A DNA stretch of 64,000 nucleotides from NCBI GenBank assembly GCA_051294375.1, contig CM119266.1, forward strand, positions 873,554 to 937,553, read 5' to 3'. The notes under the pieces are model-generated. The model was not told the DNA's origin, searched no databases, and saw only the letters and a list, made by a program, of their open reading frames with translations. The stretch comes from Paraspadella gotoi. Lineage: Eukaryota > Chaetognatha. Position numbers and translations under genes: made by a program. Of the stretch, positions 54,393 through 64,000 are shown piece after piece (within the stretch, counting starts at the first letter, position 1; every line of letters begins with the position of its first letter).

Positions 54393-57300
54393 ATGAGCTC
54401 TAAGCTCGTCGTCGGGGTAGCACAGGGCGCGTCGAGTAAAAAAAGCGTCTCCCAACGAAAGACTCGAAGCTCGAAGACACTGTGCAAAGAACGCTTGGCC
54501 TGCCTCAGCTTGACCAGCGAAGTGACAGTCTCCTGCGAGGAGTGCAATCTGTCAATGTGTAGGGAGTGCGACTCTGGTGAGTGATATTTATCTCGGTAGT
54601 TATCCTTTTGAGGAATTTCGCTTGCCTAATCCTATATACGTAATTTGAGTCACAAAGAGCATAGTTTTATGTGGATATAACAGGGGGTGACTTAATTTTC
54701 GTAAATATGAAATAATTTATCTCCCTGATTTCCCAGAAATTCACAAACCGGAGAACAAGAGATATCACAACCACATCCGCTCAAAACCTTTGCCTCCTAA
54801 TCCTCAATTATTGTGCCAAAACATTCGTCAGGTGAGGCGAAAAGTTTGCTCAGTGAAAATAAATAAAATTAATAATTTCTTTCAACTTCATCGCATACAC
54901 CAGAAGGATTGTAATTCACGAATATATTTTTATAATGGAGAAAAAAAGAAAAAGAAAAAGAAAAAAAATATTTTTTAACAAATATTTCGAATAAAAAAGA
55001 GACTAAAAGATTTAACTACTGATAATGACTTTGCAATTCAGTCGAAATATTTTGGAAAAAAAATTTATACTGTTATTGCAGTGTTCTCCATTCTAAAAAT
55101 ATGCTCGTATATTGAAATTAAGAATTTGAAGTATAAAAAAATATGTAATTACCAGTATAATTACAGCATTGACACTGATTGTCCCCAGTGCACGGAGAAA
55201 AACTTTGCCGACGTGACTTGTGAAACCTGTCTGTTAAATTTGTGTCACGGTTGTGATCGACTAATTCACTCGACTCCGCCGAAGAAAAAGTTGCATAAAA
55301 GGAAGACGTTCAAAGGTCAGACCTAAATAAATTTAAACAAACAATGGATACTATTTCCTTTTTTTATTAATCCCGTAATTAATAACCACGTAAGAAATGA
55401 CAAATCGAAGCAAATCAATAATCAAAAAATCTAAATCAAATAAAATTGTTTTTAAACTATGATTCATTTAATTTTTTGATTGAAAATAAAATTTTATCAC
55501 CAAGCAAAAGTGAAATTAAACTACATTCATTTATTCATTCATTCATTCATTCATTCGTTTATTCATTAGTTTTTTTCCTTCTTTCCTCCTTTGTTCATTC
55601 ATTCATTCCTTCATTCATTATTAATTAATACATTCATACATTCATTCATTGAATCCAGTCGACTCCTACTCTCTCGAGAACGGGATCGACGACGTTGTGG
55701 TCCTCGATCCTCCGCCGACTTCCGCCCTCAACGGATTCGATGAACAGTTGGAGGAGTCGTCCTCTAAATTCTTTTCTTGCGTCTCGGCGCCGAACGTAGC
55801 GCGCCGAAAATCGAAGGTTTCCGCGGGGGGGGGGAGTTTGGAATTGTCTTAATTACAGATATACGGCGGAAACGGATTAGAATTTTGTAATCAGTCAACG
55901 GATAGTTAAATAGTAATAAATAAGTCAGCTCGTTTTTTTTTCCTTTTATGTTTCTCAATCGTCAACGATTATTCAATCATATTTTAACTGTTATTCGGCG
56001 CGTTATAATTCAAAACATGCTTTCTTTTTAATGTAACGCTCTCACCAATCGTAAAATATATTCATTCAAATTCTAAATCATCAAAAATAGTAATTCTGTT
56101 CCTTTTCCACTTCCGAGCTTTATTATTATTTTATCGCTTAAATGTCCTAGTAAACTTTAAATCAATCTAGTGAGGCGACGTCTCAGGTCTGCTCCCTTAC
56201 TAGTAAACTATAAATGGATCAATCTAATAAAAGAACCCATGTCCATCTGCCCACAGCCACAACCCGATTCCAAAACACATTCCGTCCATCCTCCAGTTCG
56301 TTGCGTCTCAGACTTTCAACTCATTGACTCGGCTCTTCCTCCATCCGACTTCACTCTGACCGGATCGGCGCCGCTTACCGGCGCCGGGTCCGCGCCGCCG
56401 GGGTCTCGCGTCGCTTCAGACGGCGAGGACGCCGGAAAGAAGAAAGCAGGTTAAAAAAAAAATAGGCTGGAATTTTTAGATGGAATTCCTATTTAAATGA
56501 CTACTACCGTACTCCGTTAGTTTCTGTACCTATTATATTTACAGTATTCCTGTAAAAACAGGCCATAATTTAAAATTACATATTTAGGTCAGTTCCTTTT
56601 TTTTAAAAAGAATTCGAACCTTTTTTTTGGGGGGGGGTTTGTTTTTTGTTCCGAAATATTTTATTTTCTATCTTTATATTCAATTCTTATTTTTTTCCCG
56701 AATCTTATTACCCGGACATTGTAAATTAGTTTCAGTTTGCATGAAGTCCTTCTTTCTTTCCTTTCCCTACTAAATATCTTAATCTAATGTTTTCTCAAGT
56801 GACTTGACGATCAATGGCGAAACCGCTTCAGTCCTCTGGTTATGGTTTTCTTTTTAATTTAGCCTCAGATGGCCTCTCTCCTTCACTACGTAATTCCCCT
56901 CTCCCCAGATGGCGTAACCCTCTCTCGATCGGCGCCCGACATGGAGGACCTTCAGTCGATCCTCGATGAGGTCGACGCCGACGCCGCGCGAACGTCGGTG
57001 CGCCGACCCAGCGACGGACGGTTTGAGTCGCCTGGAGGATCTTTGGAGCATCCCTGGAATAAGGTTGAAAGCAATTTTTCTTTTCTTTTTTTTTTTCCTT
57101 TTTCTTTTCTTTTTTTCCTTTTTCTTTTCTTTTCTTTTCTTTTCTTTTCTTTTCTTTTCTTTTCTTTTCTTTTCTTTTCTTTTCTTTTCTTTTCTTTTCT
57201 TTTCTTTTCTTTTCTTACAATCTTAATAGTCCAGATCATCAGGCTAAGAAAATCAACGAAGTATGGTGGACTAAAATCCACCAACCATCAATCATTATTG

Positions 57301-60300
57301 TCTCTTCAGCAGGAAAAGAACTGTCTCGCTCGTCTCTCTTGACCGACAATAACCGACAATAACAAAACCAATTCTAACAAAATTACAATAATCAATACAA
57401 CAAGAATTCCCCCTTCCATCAGGTGCCCGAGGATGAGCGCAAGGCCCGCCTCTCTCGTTGCGAGAGCGTCGCTCTCTTCAACGATCAGGACGAACTCGTC
57501 ATCAAGTCTGCCAACGGCGTCGCGGAGAAGCTCAACATCTCCAAGTCTGACGCCGGTCAGTCAGTCTGTCTTTGAGTCAGTCCGTCCGTCTCTGTCAAAC
57601 TAGTGAAATCGGACTGTCTGCCGGATACCCTGACAACTCTGTTTATCTGTCGTTTATCTGACTGAAAATATGTTTTGTTAGTATGTTCCTGTTAGTTTCA
57701 CAGGCTTAATCTTCTTCTTCCTCCCCTGCCCGATGCTTTCCTATTTCCCAACTCTCCCCTTGCCCCCCCCCTTACCCCCCTTGCCCCCCTTCCTTGAAAA
57801 AGGCGCGGTCAAAGTTCTCTCCATCTTCGGCAACACCGGCGACGGAAAGAGTTACACACTCAACCACACCTTCTTCGGCGGGGAGCACGTCTTCCTCACC
57901 TCGGCGTCGCAGGCCGCGGGGACCTTTGGTGAGTTTTATTTAAGTAAAAAAGAAAGTCGTTGTACTCTTCAAGCAAAACCGCTATCGAGATTTTCTCAGA
58001 ATCGTCGCTAGATTTTCAGAGAATTGTCAACGTGAATCTTTTTTGGGCCGAAATGAAAAACTGCTGTATTCGCGCTATTTGATCCATCAGTAATCCGCCC
58101 CTTTACCAATTCCCCCTGCGTAATTACCCAATAACATTGAGCCCACAAACCCACGCACCCCACAAAACCAGGCGTGTGGGCGGCCTTCGATCCTTTCCAC
58201 AAAATGCTCGTTCTCGACACGGAGGGTCTCCTCGGTTCCACCGCCAACGCCAATCGAAGGACGAGGATGCTGCTCAAAGTTTTGGCCATTTCCGACATCG
58301 TCATTTACAGGTGGGTGGATGGAAAGGGGAGGGAGAGAGAGAGAGGGAGAGAGGGAGAGAGATACAGAGAGACTGTGTGTGTAAAAAAGAAAGAGTATCA
58401 GAAATGGCAAATTGTCAAATCCGAATGAGAAATGTCGCATGATTGATGATGATACTTCACCGTGTTTACAAACAAGCTTACTATTACATGAATGCGTCGT
58501 TAACATTGAATTAAACTTTCTTAACTCTCCGAACAGAACTCGAGCCGAACGCCTTCACACGGACATGTTCAATTTCTTAAGCGACGCGTCCGAAGCTTAC
58601 GAGAAACACTTCACCAAAGAACTCCAGGCCGCTTGCGATCGAGGGGGCTTGCAGGTCTCTGACGCGGGTCCTCCTTGGGCCTAGAGGTCTTGGAGCCTCC
58701 TTAATTATTGACTACGAAAACGATGACGATGAAAATTTTAAGTTTGAGACATCGCTTGTTAACGAGATATCGTATCGTCCATACCTTGACTTAAAGGGAA
58801 GCATATTTAATAACTGGCCCGCTGCAAACCACAACAGAAGCTACAAAAAGAACGAATGTGAAGACTTAAACTTAAACTTACTTCCAACCAACTTTCCCCA
58901 TTTCCTGCGTTCCAGGTGAGCGTCGCCAACATGGGTCCCATGTCTATAGTTTTTCACGAAACTCAATACACGGCGACTCTGGGCCAAGAATCCAGCGACA
59001 GCAACTTGCTGCAACCTTCCGCGGTCGAGATTCTGCAGCAAAAGTTCGTCAGCCTCAAAAGGAGCATCGCCGCTTTCTCTTGTCTGCAATATGTCGGTTC
59101 GTGCAGAGGTTTTTGGCTAATTATTATTATTATATTATCATTATTACTAATAAATTTGATGTCATAATGGCACAATCTGGCGTTATGATTTTGTTCATTT
59201 ATTTATTACGGACTATTGTTATTACACTTACAGGCATCCGTACTCCCCCCGGATCGACGACCGACTTCAAGCCTCTCCGCAAGCTCGTCTACTCGTTCCT
59301 CCGCAACAACTCTGTCCGCTCCCCACGCTCCCTCAAGGTCGTCCTCAAGACGCTGCAGGTTCTGCAGGAAAAGTTCTCCGGCGAAATCTCCGAGGCGTCG
59401 AAGCCAGCCTTTCCCGACGAATACTTCACCTGCAGCACGAGGTTCTGGTTGTTGCGGCAATTAATGCTTTTAATTCTGGACAAAATGTTCAACGTTGTTC
59501 TAAATACTTTTTTCAGATGCTTATCCTGCATGGTTCGATGCGGCAGCAGCATGAACCACGAGAAGGACGGCATTCCGCATTCCTGCCTGACGACCAGATG
59601 CAGATTCCAGCATCAGTACGAAAACCGCGTCTTCCTCTGTAAGAAATGCCTCAATGAAGGGATGGAGACGATCGTAGTGCCCAAGGCCACGTCGTCCAAG
59701 GTTTGCCAGTTGATTTAATCGATTGATTGATTGATTGATTAGATTAGAATGTTTGTGTTTGGATGATTTATTGGTTTAAGAATACTCGATTAAGTGATTG
59801 AAATTTAATGATTGATTAGTTTTAATTCGAATTTGAAAACTTTTAATTAGATTTGATTGATTGATTCAATGCATTTTGAATGATTGATCGAATTTTATTG
59901 ATTTTATTTTTATTTTATCTTTTCCCACTTTTTCCTCCCTTATTCCCAGGACAATGCCTGGTTGGGTCTTGCTAAGTACGCCTGGAGCGGCTACGTGCTT
60001 GAGTGTCCCTCTTGCGGCATCATCTTCCGGAGCCGCCAGTTCTGGTACGGAAACTCCGACCCTGCGGCAGACGCTACCGTCGTCTCCACCGAAGTGCGGC
60101 ACGTTTGGCCGGGTAGAGGATCAACGGTCCTTCAAGGAACGGAGAATGCGGCACGTCACCTTATTGGTTAGTCGTTTGAGGATGGGGTGGGGAAATAAAA
60201 CAAAAACAAAAACGGGTTTAAAGTTAATGTAGTATTGCAAATCAAAACCAAGAAAATAGAATAACAACGACCAACGAACAACAAGTGAACAACCCTCATT

Positions 60301-62001
60301 TCTCCGCCACCAGACGGCGTGAGTTATCTCTCCTCCGCGGTGATGGGCGTGACTGCGCGACCGACCAAGATGATGATGGAGTGGGTCAACGACCGTATCG
60401 CTCCAGCCTATTGGGTCCCCAACGCCGAGATCCACGTCTGTCGTCACTGCCCTACCTACTCACCGCTCCGGAGACCAAGCACCACTGCAGGTGAGTTGAG
60501 GGGTTTACCAAGCACACTAAAAGTGTGTTCGGGGGCAGACCAAGCACACTATTGCAGGTGTGTAATAGGGTAAATCAAGGTGTGTTTACGTCTGAAAACT
60601 GCCACTATGGCAACGGAGGATAGCCTGTGATAGCCGGGGCCGCGGGGTATCTCACCAACTGGCGTCAGGGGCTGCGACCCTCAGTGACCGCCTCTGTCAC
60701 TGGCATTGTTTAATAACCGGCAACCGGATCACATTTAAGCAGAACCGGGATACCCAGGGATTGAACCCGGGACGCGCCAACGGATGGAATGAGATGATTT
60801 AGCCTGCTTCAGCCATTGAGAACTAGGCTGAGGACGGCACAGCCAGTGAGGCAGCTTTAGTCTTGCTGCCACACCACAACATTTACCGCAAGATTATTAG
60901 GAAAAATCATTGTCGAAGTATAAAAAGAGCGAGCAAGTTGAGTAGATCAGAAACCTAAGTTGAAAAATTTTAAGATAGGAATCTTTCAGCATCCCTTCCT
61001 CCTAAAATGGATCATTTTCACTTTCCCCACTTCTCCCTATCATCACCACATCCATTTCATAAGCCTTTTCTCTCCTTTTTTTCCCTTCTTTCGACCAACT
61101 CCATTCAGACGATATATTCTTTTATTCCCCCCCACGCCCCCCCACCACTCCTCCTTTCACTATATTCATTCTCCTCCAAAGGTCCTGCGGAGGCGGGTTC
61201 TGCGACGACTGCAATCGTGGCGCCGCCTGTCCTCAGCGTGTGGGGAGACTTCCGGTTCGCGTCTGCCGGCCTTGCTACGAGGCGGCGTCGACTCCGACGA
61301 CGCCGGGTCCCCGCGGCAGCAGCGGCGGCGCGACGCTGCGGGAGAGTCGACGCCGGTTTGACGGCGCGGAGGATCGAGGAGGCCGTCCAGTCGACGCTGG
61401 GCGTCGTGGCCTCGGCGGCCGAGTATCCCATCGAAATCCTCAAGGTGAGAAATTCGATCGATCGATTGATGATGATTGATCGATCGATTGAATCTTTGAT
61501 TTATTTATCACTAATAGTTATTGAAACCAAATAATTAATTAATATTTTTTACTTTTGTTTGGAACTGGTTATTTTAATCAAATGATTAGAGTAAAGAATT
61601 GATTTAAATAATTTGTGTCGTGATTAAATTAACTGAGGTTTATTATTTATTGTATTGTGTACTTTACTTGTTTCTAAGTTATTTATCATGCGGCGTCGAA
61701 TGTTTGTGAGAAGTCTTCCCTCGCCCTTCCTTCCAACTTCACTCATCCTTTTCTCTCTCCTCCCCCCCATTCAAAGGACTCTGTTCGCCCCACCTACTGG
61801 CGCCCCGACGCCGAAATCTTCTCCTGCTGCGTCTGCGGCGGCTCCTTCGGCCCTAAACTCTCTATCCATCACTGCCGCTCCTGCGGAGAGGGCGTCTGCG
61901 AGGCCTGCTCCCCGCACCGCAAAGCGGTTCCCTTCCGGGGCTGGGATCATCCAGTTCGGGTCTGCATCTCTTGCGTCGACTTGCCTCCTCCGCCGCCTTG
62001 A
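54393..62001 (+). CDS. ZFYVE1: ZFYVE1/DFCP1 orthologue (zinc fingers, P-loop NTPase, two FYVE domains), about 971 aa
   Basis: In animals ZFYVE1 binds PI3P on ER/omegasome and lipid-droplet membranes and hydrolyses ATP. Seventeen exons: 54393-54576, 54737-54831, 55156-55315, 55659-55816, 56257-56449, 56909-57063, 57423-57555, 57803-57928, 58172-58310, 58537-58654, 58916-59096, 59234-59441, 59517-59700, 59950-60166, 60314-60490, 61182-61444 and 61777-62001. Two B-box-like zinc fingers (C-E-E-C-N-L-S-M-C-R-E-C; C-E-T-C-L-L-N-L-C-H-G-C) are followed by a Ser/Pro/Asp-rich linker. The NTPase has P-loop G-N-T-G-D-G-K-S (369-376) and D-T-E-G (417-420). Then come Cys-rich F-T-C-S-T-R-C-L-S-C, two FYVE domains (K-H-H-C-R; I-H-H-C-R) and R-V-C motifs. 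Orthology is clear. Oddities: a one-base deficit in exon 15 and a one-base excess in exon 16 put FYVE1 out of frame, though the frame stays open. The linker makes it about 190 residues longer than the mammalian protein. Confidence 0.92.
55526..55645 (+). repeat. (ATTC)n-rich microsatellite
   Basis: Clusters of CATT/ATTC units in the intron before ZFYVE1 exon 4. Confidence 0.85.
57080..57217 (+). repeat. (TTTTC)n microsatellite
   Basis: About 20 or more TTTTC pentamers in the intron after ZFYVE1 exon 6; the Phe/Ser and Lys/Glu frames in it are artefacts. Confidence 0.95.
60606..60883 (-). mobile_element. tRNA-derived SINE (family 2), copy B
   Basis: Matches 44219-44476 over its length with many one- or two-base insertions. 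It has the B box (GGGATTGAACC in plus orientation, 60757-60767) and an A box with one extra base. It lies in the ZFYVE1 intron between the two frame-broken FYVE1 exons. Confidence 0.75.
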
Positions 62002-63171
62002 GGAGCGTTGTGGGGGTGGGGGAGGAAATTTGGGGTTCGAGTGACGAGTAGACTGATTTGGGGATGTGGTTTGCGGTGTGTGACACTGTGTGTGTGGGAA
62101 GGGGCGGTTTAAGTCGTAATGGTTTTGCTATTACTATTTTTTTCTTTGTCAGCTGTCGTATTTTGTTTTTTTTTCCCTCTCCCAAATTTTAGCTAAAATT
62201 TTTTTGGGGTTATTTAATATTTTTTTCTTTAGTGCTATCGTTTTGCTTTCTTGTTTTGTTATGTTGTCTTCATAAGGTTTTGCGCTTAGACTTTGTCTTA
62301 AAAAAACTGTTTTTTCTTGTCGAGTTGAAAACTTTTGAGCGTCATTCGATGAACATGTTATAAAAACAATATTCCATACTTTAAAGAATAGTAGTTAGGT
62401 TAGTAGTTAATATTTGTGTTTTAGTTTGTTGCTTTAATCAGGAAATACAATTTTATTTCATAATATTATTTCCGAATTTTATGTTTGGGAAAAAAGTTTG
62501 ACTTGGCTGAAGTTCTACGACCTAACAAAGACGTAGATTTTTAATTTAAAGATATATTTGCATACTTGCATATATATACGAGATATCTTGTACAATGTAC
62601 CTCAGTGGACGTACTCCCGCGTTTTAAAACTACTTGCATTCATACATTGATTCGTACACAACATTTTTTTAGACAGAAAACAATAATGTAGTTGTAAAAA
62701 CTATGATGATCGTTTGTCCTCGTTCCGCAACTTCCTTCTTCTTTTGTATCTCGATTTTGATATTACAATCAAAGGATAAAAAACTGACTATGATTAATGT
62801 TGACGCTCTGGTGGCTCCATACAATGACAGCACTGAAAGTTAGTCAGCTATTTTTGTATGAAATTGGTACAACCAATATAAAAATTATCCATTCATTTAA
62901 TAAATAAGCTATCTTGCCCCTTACTAATATCGGGTAACTATTATATGTACGAGAGCAGATTAAAAAAAACTTTTAAAAGGTTTTGAATAGATAATAACCA
63001 TAATAATAACTATTTTATACATCATACATAAAGTAACAATTTTTTTCAAGAATACGCTACATAAAAATAAGAAAAATAAAAATTGGATTAAAAACTCAAG
63101 AAGAAAAATACATTATTTTCTGGCGTCAAGAAAATGATTGGGTTTTCGGTGGAAGGCAATCATTTAATTTT
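62002..63171. other. Intergenic DNA between convergent genes
   Basis: The 3' untranslated regions of ZFYVE1 (plus) and the kringle gene (minus). Part of it (62890-62930, GCTATCTTGCCCC) matches sequence beside the SINE at 16970-17010, so a diverged dispersed repeat is present. No gene is seen. Confidence 0.5.
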
Positions 63172-63301
63172 CTAACAGCGCTTGATGTTGCAGAACCCAT
63201 AGGTATATGTTGCGTCCCCCTTCAAGATGTAGCACCAAGGGCCGCCATTGGATTTGGAGGGATTTCTGCAATAGTTATCTTTGAGACCCTCGTCGGGTTT
63301 T
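63172..63301 (-). CDS. C-terminal exon of a kringle-domain protein (partial)
   Basis: Read on the minus strand, the exon encodes the second half of a kringle: D-N-Y-C-R-N-P, then G-G-P-W-C-Y and a final G-F-C-N-I-K-R-C directly before the TAG stop. These are the hallmark kringle D-N-Y-C-R-N-P-D and P-W-C-Y motifs. Kringles are disulphide-bonded extracellular modules that bind proteins or lysine. The exon starts after an AG acceptor (phase 2); the upstream exons lie beyond the window or in 63302-64000, where I could not identify them. The kringle is thus the last domain of the protein. Nothing can be said of the rest. Confidence 0.8.
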
Positions 63302-63606
63302 CTACAATGGAGAACAAGTTTAGAAGATTGAATTCAGAATTGACTTCATGTTTAATTTTGCACAATTTTTCTTTATTTCTATTTATCTCTAACAATTTTG
63401 AAACAGATTAATTTTCAAATTTTCTTCAATTGATTTATTATCAATGTATTTTATTCTGACACGATTACTTATTAGAACTTTCTAGTTTCTTGTTAATTTT
63501 ACCTTTTTCGCTTCAATATTTAATATTTGGAAAGCGGTAACGAGGTTTGAACGAAAATAGTTATTAAGAAAGTGTAGGGATTCCTGATTTAGATGAGAAC
63601 ATTGTT

Positions 63607-63697
63607 TGAGCAGTGCTTAATCTCAATCTTAATCTTAATCTCAATCTTAATCTAAATCTTAATCTCAATCTTAATCTCAATCTTAATCTCAATCCAA
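63607..63697. repeat. Hexamer repeat (AATCTT/AATCTC)n
   Basis: About 15 units alternating AATCTT and AATCTC. The Leu-Arg frame on the minus strand is an artefact. Confidence 0.95.
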
Positions 63698-63774
63698 ATA
63701 CCAAAAGATAAATGTAGATAAGTAACTTTATTAAAAATTCAATATCAAAAGAAAAAGAAGCATAATAAATTAGT

Positions 63775-64000
63775 GAAACAGGTTTTTTGTTTTTTCCATA
63801 TAATCTCATTTCCACTCTGACGATTCCATCGAAACTTGATTTCCAGCTTAATCACACACTTTCCTACCCACATTCAAAATTTCAAGTCAATCGCCCAGTA
63901 CAACTATGAGTAATTGGCGTTCAAATAGTGAAATAGATTTTTTTGTTTTTTCCATTTAAACTAATTTCCACTCGCACGATTCCATCGAAACTTTACATCC
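63775..64000. repeat. Imperfect direct repeat, two copies about 155 bp apart
   Basis: TTTTTTGTTTTTTCCAT, ATTTCCACTC and ACGATTCCATCGAAACTT appear in the same order at 63781-63840 and 63938-63995. The second copy runs into the window end. Confidence 0.75.

Larger units (their letters stand above)
63302..64000. other. Repeat-containing sequence, probably intron of the kringle gene
   Basis: No exon is recognised. It holds a hexamer array and a repeated segment of about 65 bp. It is presumably part of the intron upstream of the kringle exon. Confidence 0.45.

Overview
This window comes from an animal nuclear genome, probably a non-vertebrate. Genes are split by many short GT-AG introns with conserved phases. 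The families are metazoan: a rhodopsin-type GPCR, a DEG/ENaC channel, kringle, SRCR and thrombospondin type-1 domains, and a ZFYVE1 orthologue. Intergenic DNA is AT-rich, with many long (CT)n/(GA)n microsatellites, tRNA-derived SINEs and fold-back elements. The phylum cannot be fixed from the sequence alone. Two assembly gaps (21133-21157 and 51774-51783) and several single-base frame breaks suggest a draft assembly. All exon models here were built by hand from splice sites, reading phase and protein similarity, so boundaries may be off by a base or an exon.

Layout. 1-22 kb is mostly minus-strand: a 144-aa single-domain beta-trefoil (ricin-B-type) lectin (783-2137); a possible multi-pass claudin-like membrane protein (6359-7522, partial); a 501-aa disordered protein of unknown function (9536-13733); and a complete 489-aa class A GPCR (15586-22010). 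The TM2-TM4 exons of the GPCR are present twice, next to a gap. 22-27 kb is repeat-rich intergenic DNA. 26935-28879 (+) encodes a 388-aa protein resembling bacterial ATP-grasp proteins. 29543-34625 (-) is a FAM194/ERICH6-like gene.

36231-39861 (+) is an ecto-NTPDase (ENTPD/apyrase) whose catalytic domain carries an in-frame 27-bp minisatellite. A perfect 199-bp hairpin with hammerhead-ribozyme cores lies just upstream of it. 41085-53117 (+) is a secreted 950-aa PAN/apple-like, EGF, TSP1 (11 copies) and SRCR protein. Its 5-kb third intron holds a complete DEG/ENaC channel gene on the opposite strand (43618-46557). 54393-62001 (+) is the ZFYVE1/DFCP1 orthologue: B-box-like zinc fingers, P-loop NTPase and two FYVE domains, with a compensated frameshift in the first FYVE. 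The last exon of a kringle protein lies at 63172-63301 (-).

The genes do not form one pathway. The extracellular TSP1/SRCR protein, NTPDase, DEG/ENaC channel, GPCR, lectin and kringle protein belong to cell-surface or secreted signalling and adhesion. ZFYVE1 is an intracellular membrane and autophagy factor. Themes that recur across genes are local tandem duplication of splice signals (DEG/ENaC donor, GPCR acceptor), GC-AG introns with a GCGAG donor, and microsatellites standing in for polypyrimidine tracts.
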